DNA of 64,000 nt from Salipiger mucosus DSM 16094 (GCF_000442255.1 NZ_KE557273.1:973661-1037660), one strand, 5' to 3'. Counted from the first letter of the stretch, positions 42,863 through 52,787 are shown. The notes: generated by a model from the letters alone, not told the origin. Translations and numbers: made by a program.

Positions 42863-43555
42863 TCAGGCCGCGCCGCCCGCCTCCGGCGCCAGCCCCGAGA
42901 CCACCTCGCGCGCCAGCGCCCGCGTGATCCGGCGCCCCTTGCCAAGGCCCGCCGCATCCAGCGCCGCCACGACCTCCTGTGCCGTGGCGAAGCTGCGCGG
43001 CATGTGCCGCACGAGGTAGGGAATCACGTCCGGCCCCGGCACGATCTGGCGATCCCCGAAGAGCTTGGCCAGCACGGCGGCCAGCAGCGTGTCGTCGGGC
43101 TCGGGCAGGGTGGCCGAGGGCGTCCCCTCCATCCGGCTCGCGAGGTCCGGCAGGCTCAGCCCCCAGTGCTGCGGCGGCCGGTCGGCGGTCAGCAGCAGCG
43201 GCTGGCCCTGCGCCAGCGCGAGGTTGTGCAGGTGAAACAGCGCCTCCTCGGCGGCCCGGTCGCCCGCCACGGCGGCCACGTCCTCGACGCAGATCGGCGC
43301 CCCCGCCAGCGCCGGGATGTCCCGGCGCGGCAGCGCGGCGGCCTGCGCGATCTGCGCGCCGCTCTCGGCCGCCCAGACATGCGCGAGATGCGTCTTGCCC
43401 GCGCCCGGCGGGCCCACCAGCAGCAGCTTGCCCGCCGGCCAGTTGACCCAGTCCTCGACCAGCGCCACGGCCAGCCCGTTCGCGCGGCTCACGAAATAGT
43501 CCTCGCGGCCCAGGGCCGCGCGGGCGGGCAGGGGCAGGGGAAGCTGCTCGGCCAT
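42863..43555 (-). CDS. DnaA-like AAA+ protein (Hda/HdaA type)
   Basis: 230 residues corresponding to the DnaA AAA+ core without the N-terminal helicase-loading and C-terminal DNA-binding domains. The Walker A is LLVGPPGAGKTHLAHVWA and a Walker B-like PICVEDVAAVAG follows; sensor-like LLLTADRPPQHW and a C-terminal lid are present. The length matches Hda-type regulators that, with the sliding clamp, promote ATP hydrolysis by DnaA. The start motif QLPLPLPAR near the N-terminus resembles the clamp-binding QL(S/P)L(P)L-type sequence. It lies 4 bp from the AI-2E-type permease gene upstream, a pairing common in Rhodobacterales. Confidence 0.88.
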   Translation of the reverse strand: MAEQLPLPLPARAALGREDYFVSRANGLAVALVEDWVNWPAGKLLLVGPPGAGKTHLAHVWAAESGAQIAQAAALPRRDIPALAGAPICVEDVAAVAGDRAAEEALFHLHNLALAQGQPLLLTADRPPQHWGLSLPDLASRMEGTPSATLPEPDDTLLAAVLAKLFGDRQIVPGPDVIPYLVRHMPRSFATAQEVVAALDAAGLGKGRRITRALAREVVSGLAPEAGGAA

Positions 43556-43558
43556 GGC

Positions 43559-44635
43559 TCAGGCGTCCTCGTCGCGCTCTCCCGGGGGCGAGCCCCGATA
43601 GAGACGGCTGTCCATGTACTGCTCGACCACGAAGCGTATGATGACCCCCAGCGCGGCGGCCACCGGCACCGCCACCAGCATCCCCACGAAGCCGAAGAGC
43701 GAGCCGAAGACCGACAGCGCGAGGATCAGCCAGACCGGGTGCAGCCCCACCGAGGAGCCCACGAGGTTCGGCGTCAGGATGTTGCCCTCGACCACCTGGC
43801 CCACCTGGAAGATCACCACCACGGCCACGATCCAGTACCATTCGCCCCAGAACTGGAACAGCGCCAGCCCGATCGCCAGCGCCCCGCCGACGATGGCGCC
43901 GACGTAGGGGATGAAGGTCAGCAGCCCCGCGACCACGCCCACGACAAGGCCGAAGTTCAGCCCCACCGCCCAGAGCGCCACCGCGTAGTAGGTCCCCAGG
44001 ATCAGGCAGACCGAGCCCATCCCCCGGATGAAGCCCGCCAGCGTATTGTCGATGTCATGCGCAAGGCGGCGGATCACCGGCGCATGCTCGCGCGGCAGCA
44101 GCTCGTCGATGCGCCCGACCATCCGGTCCCAGTCCAGCAGCAGGTAGACGGCGACCACCGGCACGATCACGAAAAGCAGCACGATGTTCAGCAGCGAGGC
44201 CGCCGAGCTCAGCGCCGTGTTCAGCAGCTCGCCGCCCCGGTCGCGGATCGTGGTGCCGATTGTCGCCAGCGTCTCGCGCACCGGGCTGCCCTCGATCATG
44301 ACCGAGGGGAACTGCTCGCTCAGAAAGGCCTGCAGGTCGCGGAAAAGCTGCGGCGCCGTCTCGATCAGCTGCCCGGTCTGGCGCACCAGCGTCGGGATCA
44401 CCGCGAGGAACAGCACCACGAACAGCAGGATCGCCGCCACGGTGATGATTCCCGTCGCCAGGCGGCGCGAGGCCCCCGCCGCCTCCAGCCGGTCCGCCAC
44501 CGGGTCGAGGAAATAGGCCACGGCCCCGCCCAGCACGAAGGGCAGCAGCACGTCGCCGAGATACCACAGCACCACGGCCAGCAGGACGGCCGAGATGCCC
44601 CAGTACTTCAGCTGTGTCCGCACCGGCAGCGCCAT
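43559..44635 (-). CDS. AI-2E family transporter (PerM/YhhT-like membrane protein)
   Basis: 358-residue polytopic membrane protein. It has the family pattern: N-terminal membrane segments (YWGISAVLLAVVLWYLGDVL), a long amphipathic central region (FLSEQFPSVMIEGSPVRETLA), LNFGLVVGVVAGLLTFIPYVG and GNILTPNLVGSSVGLHPVWL, then FGSLFGFVGMLVAVPVAAAL. Members export small molecules or act in sodium/proton exchange; autoinducer-2 export is shown for only some. The stop lies three bases from the Hda-type gene, so the two are probably co-transcribed. No regulatory site was recognised upstream. Confidence 0.9.
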   Translation of the reverse strand: MALPVRTQLKYWGISAVLLAVVLWYLGDVLLPFVLGGAVAYFLDPVADRLEAAGASRRLATGIITVAAILLFVVLFLAVIPTLVRQTGQLIETAPQLFRDLQAFLSEQFPSVMIEGSPVRETLATIGTTIRDRGGELLNTALSSAASLLNIVLLFVIVPVVAVYLLLDWDRMVGRIDELLPREHAPVIRRLAHDIDNTLAGFIRGMGSVCLILGTYYAVALWAVGLNFGLVVGVVAGLLTFIPYVGAIVGGALAIGLALFQFWGEWYWIVAVVVIFQVGQVVEGNILTPNLVGSSVGLHPVWLILALSVFGSLFGFVGMLVAVPVAAALGVIIRFVVEQYMDSRLYRGSPPGERDEDA

Positions 44636-44875
44636 GGACCGACCTCTTCGAAAATGCCTGACCCTTCATCGCGTGTCGGCGCGCCGGTTTCAAGCGGCGC
44701 ATGGGGCAGGGCGGGGGCGTGTGGCGGCGCAGGACCCCGCGAGGGGCCGTGCCGGCTCGAAGCGCGGACCGCGTCCCGAGGGCGCGCGTCTCTGCAATCG
44801 CCTCGCTCCGCGCGAGCGGACAAAGCGACCGCTCACTATCTCGATAACTTAGGCAGTGCTTCGCTTGCGCAGCAG

Positions 44876-45778
44876 TTACCTGTAGCTTTCAATTGAAGAA
44901 CGCCTGACGCGGACATGTGACAACCCCACAGAGGCAAGAAATGCCCGCATCCACTCAAGATTTGTAAGGTTCTTAGGGCCAAGTATGACTTCTTCAATCG
45001 CGTCTTTAGCTGGGTCCGCAATGAGAGATGTAATGTAGGGGCGCACCGAAAAATCATCGGCGAAGTACTCGATGTCTGGCAGTGCAGCTTTGTGACGATA
45101 GCGAACCAAACGCCATTCACATTCCTCACGGAAATGCACTGGCTTGGTGCCGTAGATCTGAAAGTGAAGCGGAGCGAGTGATTTCAGAAGTCGCGCTAGA
45201 ATTTCAGATGCGCTATCATTTTCGCTTTTGAATAATTTAGCCTCTTGTTGGCGATCCGCCAGAACCTGCAAGGCACGCTCCTTTGTCATTCCATCGTTAA
45301 GACGTGCAAAGGCACCAAATTTTCCGAACTCTGCTACCACCGCATCTGCGACTGGTTTGAGCGACTTCTGTAGACCTTCTTCACCATAATCTACTTTCAC
45401 CAAATCATAGAAATTTGCTCCAAAACTAACTTGGCCAAAGTCTTTGCTAAGCAAATCGGGTGAGAACCCCAGAGCTATACCTGACCCGTCTCGACCATAG
45501 GACCGCCATTGACTCAAGAGGTCGCCTTTTTCAGAAAGGCAGAAGGCAAAGCCTTCGGTTGAGTCGGCGTAACCCTCCACAATAACTGAAATCACATCTA
45601 TTAGTTCCGGAGGCAAACCAGTGTCTCGAAGAAGTTGAGAAAATACTTTGCCAACAACTCGACCTTCAAGCGTGTCATTCGCCGAAGACAGAGCCGACAG
45701 CCGTAACTGTCGTTTCTGAAGTATAGAGAATCCGGTTTGTGTTCCGCAATAGTGAAACAACAGTCTATTATTTGTCAT
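44876..45778 (-). CDS. DUF2971-like protein, low-GC gene, probably horizontally acquired
   Basis: 300 residues. The pattern FHYCGTQTGFSILQKRQLRLS (a start like LYKY...I...LR.S), FCLSEKGDLLSQWRSYGRDG and SGIALGFSPDLL matches the DUF2971 family, whose members have a C-(L/F)-S-x-...W..Y.....G(I/V)..(G/F) core. The function of that family is unknown, though its members are often found near defence genes. Codon use is strikingly different from the flanks: AT-rich third positions over about 1 kb (44.83-45.88 kb). It sits between core Hda/AI-2E genes and a methyltransferase, with no transposase in sight. Transfer as a single cargo gene is likely. Confidence 0.82.
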   Translation of the reverse strand: MTNNRLLFHYCGTQTGFSILQKRQLRLSALSSANDTLEGRVVGKVFSQLLRDTGLPPELIDVISVIVEGYADSTEGFAFCLSEKGDLLSQWRSYGRDGSGIALGFSPDLLSKDFGQVSFGANFYDLVKVDYGEEGLQKSLKPVADAVVAEFGKFGAFARLNDGMTKERALQVLADRQQEAKLFKSENDSASEILARLLKSLAPLHFQIYGTKPVHFREECEWRLVRYRHKAALPDIEYFADDFSVRPYITSLIADPAKDAIEEVILGPKNLTNLEWMRAFLASVGLSHVRVRRSSIESYR

Positions 45779-45955
45779 CGAGCGCGTCCCATTTACAAGA
45801 ACAGGCGATGCTCACGTCGTTTGGCATGCCCACAAAAAACCAAGTTTCTGATAAAGGAATGCCGGAAACAAGGCCCTGACCGGAACCCGTGGCAGGCGGC
45901 GTGGCCCGCTTGTGCTATGATGGGGGCATCCATTTTCGGAAGACGGGAGGGGGCC

Positions 45956-46756
45956 ATGAGTATCGAGGAGGAAGACGCCGCCACCGGCCAGATCACGGCC
46001 GATGCAGCGCGAGTTTACGAAGACTTCTTTGTTCCCGCGCTCTTCGGGCAGTTCGCGCCCTGGCTGGTCGAGGCCGCGGGCCTGCGCGAAGGAGACCGGG
46101 CGCTGGACGTGGCGACCGGGACCGGCGTCGTCGCGCGTGCCGCCCTGGAACGCGGCGCGCGCGTCACGGCGGTCGACATCAACGAGGGGATGCTCAGCGT
46201 CGCGCGGGACCTCGCGCCGGAGGCGACCTTCCGTGTCGCCGCCGCCGAGGACCTGCCGTTCGAGGATGGGTCCTTCGACGCGGTGACCTGCCAGTTCGCG
46301 CTCATGTTCTTCGAGGACCGCGTCCGGGCCCTGCGCGAGATGAAGCGCGTCTGCCGTCCCGGGGGGCATGTCGCCGTGTCGGTCTTCGCACCCTGGCAGG
46401 AGTCGCCCGGCTACCGTGACCTGATTCCCCTGCTGTCCGAGGTCATGGGCCCACCCGCCGGAGAGGCGCTGAAGGCGCCCTTCGTGCTGGGCGGGGATGG
46501 CGTGCTCGCCGGTCTCCTGTCCGAGGCGGGCCTCGCCGGAGCCGAGATCCGGCGCAAGACCGGGCAGGTGCGGCACGCCTCGCTCGACGCATGGCTCGAC
46601 ACCGAGATCGGCGGCTGGACCCTTGCCGGCGCCGCCACGCCCCGGATCATGCAGACCCTGAAAGCGGCGGCGCCGGACCGGCTGGGCCGGTATCGCAACG
46701 ACGACGGAACGCTCTGCTTCGAGTCTCCCGCGATCTTCGCGGTGGCCGAGGTCTGA
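45956..46756 (+). CDS. Class I SAM-dependent methyltransferase (Methyltransf_11 type)
   Basis: 266 residues. Motif I is [20 protein letters not shown] and motif [17 protein letters not shown]; the later region [20 protein letters not shown] and [16 protein letters not shown] follows the ubiquinone/menaquinone methyltransferase-like pattern. ATG 45956 is preceded by GGGAGGGGG, a strong ribosome-binding site; an upstream reading would run into the low-GC island. No co-transcribed partner is seen. Substrate unknown; it is not UbiE, because the usual UbiE C-terminal motifs are missing. Confidence 0.88.
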   Translation: MSIEEEDAATGQITADAARVYEDFFVPALFGQFAPWLVEAAGLREGDRALDVATGTGVVARAALERGARVTAVDINEGMLSVARDLAPEATFRVAAAEDLPFEDGSFDAVTCQFALMFFEDRVRALREMKRVCRPGGHVAVSVFAPWQESPGYRDLIPLLSEVMGPPAGEALKAPFVLGGDGVLAGLLSEAGLAGAEIRRKTGQVRHASLDAWLDTEIGGWTLAGAATPRIMQTLKAAAPDRLGRYRNDDGTLCFESPAIFAVAEV

Positions 46757-46796
46757 ACGCCGGGCCTCCGCGTCCTGCAGATCGCCGCTTTCGCCA

Positions 46797-46827
46797 CTCC
46801 CGTACGGCAACCCCGTACGTCCGGTAC
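46797..46827. repeat. 31-bp repeat, copy 1, with internal hairpin
   Basis: This copy and the one at 46866-46896 match at 28 of 31 positions, differing only in a central CAA versus TTT. Within it CGTACGG (46801-46807) and CCGTACG (46813-46819) form a 7-bp stem with a five-base loop. The repeat ends in CGTACGTCCGGTAC. It lies in the 248-bp gap between the methyltransferase and proS. No CRISPR character: two copies only, spaced 69 bases start to start. Confidence 0.8.
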
Positions 46828-46865
46828 ATCAGCGCCGCCGCCCGGGCCGGGCGCCCGCCCGCGCG

Positions 46866-46896
46866 CTCCCGTACGGTTTCCCCGTACGTCCGGTAC
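46866..46896. repeat. 31-bp repeat, copy 2, with internal hairpin
   Basis: Second copy of the repeat. It has the same outer sequence and the same potential stem, with TTT in place of CAA in the loop. Because the loop changed while the stem stayed the same, the structure may be what is conserved. The gap that holds both copies is otherwise without a gene and leads into the proS ribosome-binding site. A role in regulating proS, or a dispersed genomic element, are both possible. Confidence 0.8.
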
Positions 46897-47004
46897 TGTC
46901 CCCGCGGGGACCGCCGCGCGAGGACGCGCGCCGTGCGGGCTCTTGCTCTCGCGGCACGCATCGCCTACGCCGTCCCGAACAGTCATCTTCCGGGAGGCCC
47001 GCCC

Positions 47005-48348
47005 ATGCGCCTGAGCCGCTATTTCCTGCCCGTTCTCAAGGAAACGCCCGCCGAGGCGCAGATCGTGTCGCACCGCTACATGCTGCGCGCCGGCATGATC
47101 AAGCAGGCCTCGGCCGGCATCTATTCCTGGCTGCCGCTGGGCTACCGCGTGTTGCGCAAGATCGAGGAGATCATCCACGAGGAGCAGGCCCGCGCCGGTC
47201 ACATCCCCATGCTGATGCCCACGATCCAGTCCTCGGACCTCTGGCAGGAGTCGGGCCGCTACGACGCCTACGGCCCCGAGATGCTGCGCATCCGCGACCG
47301 GCACGACCGGGACATGCTCTTCACGCCCACGGCCGAAGAGCTCATCACCGATATTTTCCGTAGCCACGTCAGCAGTTACAAGGATCTGCCGCTGACGCTC
47401 TACCAGATCCAGTGGAAGTTCCGCGACGAGATCCGCCCGCGCTTCGGCGTGATGCGCGGCCGCGAATTCTACATGAAGGACGGCTACAACTTCGACCTCA
47501 CGAAAGAGGACGCGCTGCACGCCTACAACCGTCACCTCGTCAGCTACCTGCGCACCTACGAGCGCATGGGCCTGCAGGCGATCCCGATGCGCGCCGACAG
47601 TGGCCCCATCGGCGGCGACGACACGCACGAGTTCCTCGTGCTGGCCGAGACGGGCGAGTCCGAGGTCTTCTACGACAGCGAGATCACCGAGCTGACCTTC
47701 GGCAACCGCGAGATCGACTACGACAGCCACGAGCAGTGCCGCGCCGTGCTCGAGGAGTTCACCTCGCGCTACGCCCGCACCGACGAGACCCACGACGAGG
47801 CGCTCTTCGACCAGGTCCCCGAAGACCGCCGCCGCACCGCCCGCGGCATCGAGGTCGGCCAGATCTTCTACTTCGGCACCAAGTATTCCGATGCGATGGG
47901 CGCCACGGTTTCGGACCGCGAGGGCAACCAGGTGCCGGTGCACATGGGCTCGCACGGCATTGGCGTGTCGCGCCTGCTGGGTGCGATCATCGAGGCAAGT
48001 CACGACGATAAAGGGATTATCTGGCCCGAAGGCGTGACGCCCTTCCACTGCGGCATCGTCAACCTCAAGGCCGGCGACGCCGAGGCGGACAAGGCCTGCG
48101 AGGCGATCTACGCCGCGCTCCGCGCCATCGGTCTCGACCCGCTCTACGACGACACCGAGGAGCGCGCGGGCGCCAAGTTCGCCACCATGGACCTCATCGG
48201 CCTGCCGTGGCGGATCACCGTGGGGCCGCGCGGGCTCAAGAACGGCGTGGTCGAGCTCACCTCGCGCCGCACCGGCGAGAGCGAGGAACTGCCGCCCGAG
48301 GAGGCCGTGCAGCGCATTGCCGCCATCTACGGGCTCGCGCAGGCCTGA
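47005..48348 (+). CDS. proS: Proline--tRNA ligase (short alphaproteobacterial type)
   Basis: 447-residue class II aminoacyl-tRNA synthetase that charges tRNA-Pro. The N-terminal region [20 protein letters not shown] is typical, followed by motif 1 ([20 protein letters not shown]), [13 protein letters not shown], motif 2 ([20 protein letters not shown]) and motif 3 ([16 protein letters not shown]). The length (~440) shows the editing insertion present in the E. coli enzyme is absent, as usual for alphaproteobacteria. GGGAGG lies upstream of ATG 47005. It is flanked upstream by the 31-bp repeats and downstream by the DUF2937 gene. Confidence 0.97.
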   Translation: MRLSRYFLPVLKETPAEAQIVSHRYMLRAGMIKQASAGIYSWLPLGYRVLRKIEEIIHEEQARAGHIPMLMPTIQSSDLWQESGRYDAYGPEMLRIRDRHDRDMLFTPTAEELITDIFRSHVSSYKDLPLTLYQIQWKFRDEIRPRFGVMRGREFYMKDGYNFDLTKEDALHAYNRHLVSYLRTYERMGLQAIPMRADSGPIGGDDTHEFLVLAETGESEVFYDSEITELTFGNREIDYDSHEQCRAVLEEFTSRYARTDETHDEALFDQVPEDRRRTARGIEVGQIFYFGTKYSDAMGATVSDREGNQVPVHMGSHGIGVSRLLGAIIEASHDDKGIIWPEGVTPFHCGIVNLKAGDAEADKACEAIYAALRAIGLDPLYDDTEERAGAKFATMDLIGLPWRITVGPRGLKNGVVELTSRRTGESEELPPEEAVQRIAAIYGLAQA

Positions 48349-48376
48349 CAGCGGGCCCGCACTGCGCTAGACTGAC

Positions 48377-48410
48377 CTCCATCGTGCCCCCGCCAAGAGG
48401 GCGCATGGAG
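48377..48410. terminator. Imperfect hairpin after proS
   Basis: CTCCAT (48377-48382) and GCCC (48386-48389) can pair with GGGC (48399-48402) and ATGGAG (48405-48410), giving an interrupted stem. It lies between the proS stop and the DUF2937 start and has no T-tract, so it may be a weak terminator or an RNA-processing hairpin. GGAGG at its 3' end is also close enough to serve the next gene. Confidence 0.35.
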
Positions 48411-48421
48411 GCAGAGCGGAT

Positions 48422-49000
48422 ATGATCGTCAGGGCATTGGCCCTTGCCGCGGGGCTCACCGGCGCGGCGGGGCTGTCGCAGTTTCCCGAATTCTCGCAGC
48501 AGTACGTCCAGCGGCTGGGCGGCGCGGTGGACGAGCTGTCGCGCGTCGTCGCCCGCTTCGAGCGTGACGCCGCCGACCTGGGCCTTGCGCCGGGCGAGGC
48601 CCTGCGCCAGCTCGGCTCGGGCGGGGACTTCGGCGCCCGGCAGGCCGACGGCCTGCGCGAGACCATCGCCCGCCACGAAAGGCTGTCCGCCGACCTCGCG
48701 GCCCTGCGCGGTGCGGGACCGCTCGACCGGGCGCGGCTCGCGCTGCATATGGACGACCGCGAGATCCTCGACCGCGCCTGGGACGACTTCCGCCCGGCGG
48801 TGCCCGTGACCCTGGACGGCGCGATGTTCGCCGGGGCGGGGTTCCTCGGGGGCTGGCTGCTGACGGGCGTCCTGCTGAGCGTGCTGGGCGCGCTCCTGCG
48901 GGGCGGCGGCGGGCGCAAGCGCAAAGGCCGCCGCGGGATGCGCGTCGAACCGCCGCTTTCTGCATCGCCGCACAGGCCACAGCGGAACTCCGCACAATAA
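48422..49000 (+). CDS. DUF2937 family protein
   Basis: 192 residues. The N-terminus [33 protein letters not shown] (residues ~2-34; the SQFPEFSQQY motif defines the family) is followed by a charged helical region and a C-terminal membrane segment (AGFLGGWLLTGVLLSVLGAL) with a basic tail (GGGGRKRKGRRGMR). The first hydrophobic stretch may be an anchor or an uncleaved signal. Function unknown; the gene commonly follows proS in relatives, as here. Confidence 0.85.
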   Translation: MIVRALALAAGLTGAAGLSQFPEFSQQYVQRLGGAVDELSRVVARFERDAADLGLAPGEALRQLGSGGDFGARQADGLRETIARHERLSADLAALRGAGPLDRARLALHMDDREILDRAWDDFRPAVPVTLDGAMFAGAGFLGGWLLTGVLLSVLGALLRGGGGRKRKGRRGMRVEPPLSASPHRPQRNSAQ

Positions 49001-49124
49001 CCACGGGGCAAGGGCCTTTCCCTGACCTGACAGCATGTTAGGTCGACCCAAAGCGACGCGAGCGACCTCCTGTCACCCGGACGGCGGACGCGTTGCACAA
49101 GCTGTCACGGGAGAGGAGGACCGC

Positions 49125-50510
49125 ATGGGTCTTGTCGGAATCGTATTGTCTCTGGGCCTGCTGATGTACCTGGCCTACCGCGGGATCAACGTGCTGATCC
49201 TCGCGCCGCTGCTGGCCACGCTGGCGGTGCTCATGTCCGGCGGGGTGCCGGTGCTCGCGACCTATACCCAGGTCTTCATGGAGAGCCTCGGCGGCTACGT
49301 CATCACCTACTTCCCGCTTTTCCTGCTGGGGGCGATCTTCGGCAAGGTCATGGCCGACGGCGGCGCCGCGCGCACCATCGCCGAGCGCATCGTGGGCTGG
49401 GTCGGACCGGGGCAGGCCATCCTCGCGGTGGTGCTGGCCTGCGGCGTGCTGACCTACGGGGGCGTATCGCTCTTCGTGGTGGCCTTCGCGATCTACCCGA
49501 TCGCCAACGCGCTCTTCAAACGCGCCGACGTGCCCAAGCGCCTGCTGCCGGCGGCCATCGCTCTGGGCTCCTTCACCTTCACCATGACGGCCTTCCCGGG
49601 CACGCCCGCGATCCAGAACGCGATCCCGATTCCCTTCTTCGGCACCAACGTCTTTGCCGCGCCGCTGCTGGGCACGCTCGCGGGCCTCATCATGATCGGC
49701 GGCGGCACGCTCTGGCTCAACCGGCGCCGCGCCGCCGCGCAGGGGCGGGGCGAGGGCTATGGCCAGCACGCCGAGAGCGGCGCCGACAGCACGCTGCCCG
49801 CCGATGCCAGCCTGCCGAGCTTCCCGGTGGCGGTGGCGCCGGTGGTGACCGTGATCCTGGTGAACGCGGTGCTCACCTACGCGATCTTCCCGGCTATGAG
49901 CGCCAATTACCTGTCGCAGGAGCAGTACGGCGGCACCGACCTCGACTCGGTGGCGGGCATCTGGGCGATCATCATCGCGCTCGTGCTCTCGATCGTGCTG
50001 GCGCTGGCGCTGAACTGGCGCCGCTTCGCCGACGTCAAGGAGACGGTGAACACCGGCACCATGGGCTCGCTCCTGCCGGTCTTCAACACCGCCTCCGAGG
50101 TCGGCTACGGCGCCGTCATCGCCTCGTTACCGGCCTTCGGGTTGATCCGCGACGCGGTGCTGGGGCTTTTTCCGAGCAATCCCGTGGCCTCGCTGGCGGT
50201 GGCGGTCAACGTGCTGGCCGGGATCACCGGCTCGGCCTCGGGCGGCATGTCCATCGCGCTCGACACGCTGGGCGAGCGCTTCGCCGAGATGGGGCAGGCG
50301 CAGGACGTGAGCATGGGCCTCATGCACCGCGTGACGGCGCTGGCCTCGGGCGGCTTCGACGCGCTGCCGCACAACGGTGCGGTCATCACGCTGCTGGCGA
50401 TCACCGGCCTCACGCACAAGAAGAGCTACGGCGACATCTTCGTGGTCGCGGTGGCGATCCCGGTGCTGGCGACGGTGACGGTGATCGTGCTGGGCTCGCT
50501 GGGCCTCTGA
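49125..50510 (+). CDS. GntP-family permease (gluconate/organic acid:H+ symporter type)
   Basis: 461-residue inner-membrane protein with about 12 membrane segments. It has the GntP-type pattern: LLMYLAYRGINVLILAPLLA, FFPLFLLGAIFGKVMADGGA-like segment (TYFPLFLLGAIFGK), VLACGVLTYGGVSLFVVAFA, TAFPGTPAIQNAIPIPFFGT and ITGSASGGMSIALDTLGERF. Substrates in the family are sugar acids and hydroxy acids. GAGGAGGA lies upstream of ATG 49125; an alternative start at 49035 would add 30 residues and lack a site. It is a single-gene unit followed by a strong hairpin. Confidence 0.92.
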   Translation: MGLVGIVLSLGLLMYLAYRGINVLILAPLLATLAVLMSGGVPVLATYTQVFMESLGGYVITYFPLFLLGAIFGKVMADGGAARTIAERIVGWVGPGQAILAVVLACGVLTYGGVSLFVVAFAIYPIANALFKRADVPKRLLPAAIALGSFTFTMTAFPGTPAIQNAIPIPFFGTNVFAAPLLGTLAGLIMIGGGTLWLNRRRAAAQGRGEGYGQHAESGADSTLPADASLPSFPVAVAPVVTVILVNAVLTYAIFPAMSANYLSQEQYGGTDLDSVAGIWAIIIALVLSIVLALALNWRRFADVKETVNTGTMGSLLPVFNTASEVGYGAVIASLPAFGLIRDAVLGLFPSNPVASLAVAVNVLAGITGSASGGMSIALDTLGERFAEMGQAQDVSMGLMHRVTALASGGFDALPHNGAVITLLAITGLTHKKSYGDIFVVAVAIPVLATVTVIVLGSLGL

Positions 50511-50518
50511 GACGGCGC

Positions 50519-50543
50519 GGCCGCGGGCTTCTCGCCCGCGGCC
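50519..50543 (+). terminator. Strong GC-rich hairpin after the GntP-type gene
   Basis: GGCCGCGGGC (50519-50528) and GCCCGCGGCC (50534-50543) form a perfect 10-bp stem with loop TTCTC. It begins eight bases after the permease stop. The T-tract is poor (CGAATGTCTTCG), as common in high-GC genomes, so it is a probable rather than certain intrinsic terminator. Confidence 0.65.
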
Positions 50544-50713
50544 CGAATGTCTTCGAATGAATGTGCGCGTGGGCGCCCGCGGTCTGCTGCATTTCGGGGC
50601 AGGGACGCGGGCGCGTCGCAGGATCGCTGCATTGCAGCATGAAATATCTGGCACGCGCAGCCGCGATGCGGTGTCATCATGGGCAGGGAGGATCGGATCG
50701 AAAGGATGCTCCC

Positions 50714-50908
50714 ATGTGCCTCACGACCCAGGCTCTGTTTCTCTTCCTGTCGCTGCTGCCCGAGGACCGGCTCGAGGTGACCCCCGACCGCATCACCGTG
50801 CGCGCCGAGGTGCGCGACGCGGTCTGGCTGGCCAAGGGCGAGCAGTGGTGCACCAGCGCGCCCCAGCTCGACGCCACGATCCGTCTCAAGCGCGGGACCG
50901 CGCTCTGA
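50714..50908 (+). CDS. Small hypothetical protein, 64 residues
   Basis: From ATG 50714, with AAAGGA 8-10 bases upstream. The N-terminus CLTTQALFLFLSLLPEDRLE has a short hydrophobic stretch, followed by VTPDRITVRAEVRDAVWLAK and a Cys-containing tail. It may be a small exported or membrane-associated protein, but a signal cleavage site is not clear. Codon use matches the genome. No family recognised. It is convergent with the TIR-domain gene, ending 19 bp from that gene's stop. Confidence 0.55.
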   Translation: MCLTTQALFLFLSLLPEDRLEVTPDRITVRAEVRDAVWLAKGEQWCTSAPQLDATIRLKRGTAL

Positions 50909-50927
50909 CCCCCTGGGCCGGCGTCGC

Positions 50928-51606
50928 TCAAAGCGCCGACAGCCACCCCGCAAGCCCCGGGTAGCCGGCGCTTCCGGCGTTGTAGACGAATTGTGGCCCC
51001 AGGCTCATGTAGCTCTCGTGCGGCACGGGCCGGGGACGGAAACAGCAGCCGGCCTCGCGGGCGAAGGGGCCGCCGGTCCTCACTCGCCCGTACTCGTAGG
51101 GGATCCAGGCCGAGCCGGCGGCGTTCGGCGTCATCAAAGCCACGACCGCGCTGGAATTCACGAGGCCCATCTCGATGGTAAGCGCCAGCAGCAGATCCTC
51201 GGCCCCCGGCGGGAGGCCGAGCCGGCGGATGATCGCGATGCTCGGATCCCAGATGTCGAGCCAGACGTTGTAGCCCTCGGCGAGGATGTCCCGGGCCAGG
51301 TCCCGTGCCCAGGCGCCGTCGGTCTGGCGATGCGAGACGAAGACGCAGGGCGGCGCCGTCGCGCGGGGGGGCAGGCCGACCTCGACGACGCTGCGCAGCC
51401 GGCCCGGCGCGCCCGGCGTCGGCCGACTCAGCTCCGCAGGCAGGAACTCGCGCCACCACTCGAGGCTGAGCCGTGCCTGCGCGTCTTCGGTCGGGACGAG
51501 ATAGAATTCGTACAGAAAAAAAGGACAGGAGGCTCTCGCCGTCCTGTCCTCCGTCGGTCTCGAGCGCCGCCCAGCGGGCGGCCCCGTCGTGAAGAATCTC
51601 CGGCAT
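50928..51606 (-). CDS. TIR-domain protein, frameshifted in a T7 homopolymer
   Basis: From ATG 51606 (M-P-E-I-L-H) the first 30 codons run into a run of seven T on the coding strand (51516-51522). One fewer T joins them to an intact second frame, giving 225 residues. Residues ~86-175 are a TIR domain: PPCVFVSHRQTDGAWARDLA, EGYNVWLDIWDPS, SSAVVALMTPNAAGSAWIPY and then EYGR. Glu171 lies where the catalytic Glu of NADase TIR domains falls (W-x3-E). TIR proteins deplete NAD+ or make signalling nucleotides in antiphage defence. The N-terminal 85 residues are unassigned. It starts inside a hairpin 30 bp after the ilvC stop. The frame break may be a homopolymer error, phase variation or +1 frameshifting. 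Confidence 0.78.
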
Positions 51607-51632
51607 CCGACCCTCCGTCCGATGCCGGAGAT
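51596..51632 (-). terminator. Perfect 12-bp hairpin between ilvC and the TIR gene
   Basis: ATCTCCGGCATC (51596-51607) and GATGCCGGAGAT (51621-51632) form a perfect inverted repeat with a 13-base loop. It starts five bases after the ilvC stop and is the obvious ilvC terminator candidate. On the coding strand of the TIR gene the loop carries GGAGGG, a ribosome-binding site, and the distal arm contains its ATG. The same structure could therefore limit both read-through and translation of the TIR gene. Confidence 0.7.
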
Positions 51633-51636
51633 GGTA

Positions 51637-52787
<1,151 letters not shown>

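Noticed and set aside
44636-44875. tRNA or small RNA gene between the AI-2E gene and the DUF2971 gene
   Set aside because: No cloverleaf or recognised RNA fold could be drawn; I see only intergenic sequence and the edge of the low-GC island.
46797-46896. Possible CRISPR array
   Set aside because: Only two copies, 38-base spacer, strong internal hairpin and no cas genes.
50677-51606. 309-codon reading over the TIR gene in the start frame
   Set aside because: After codon 30 it becomes Arg/Pro-rich shadow sequence; the TIR domain lies in the other frame.
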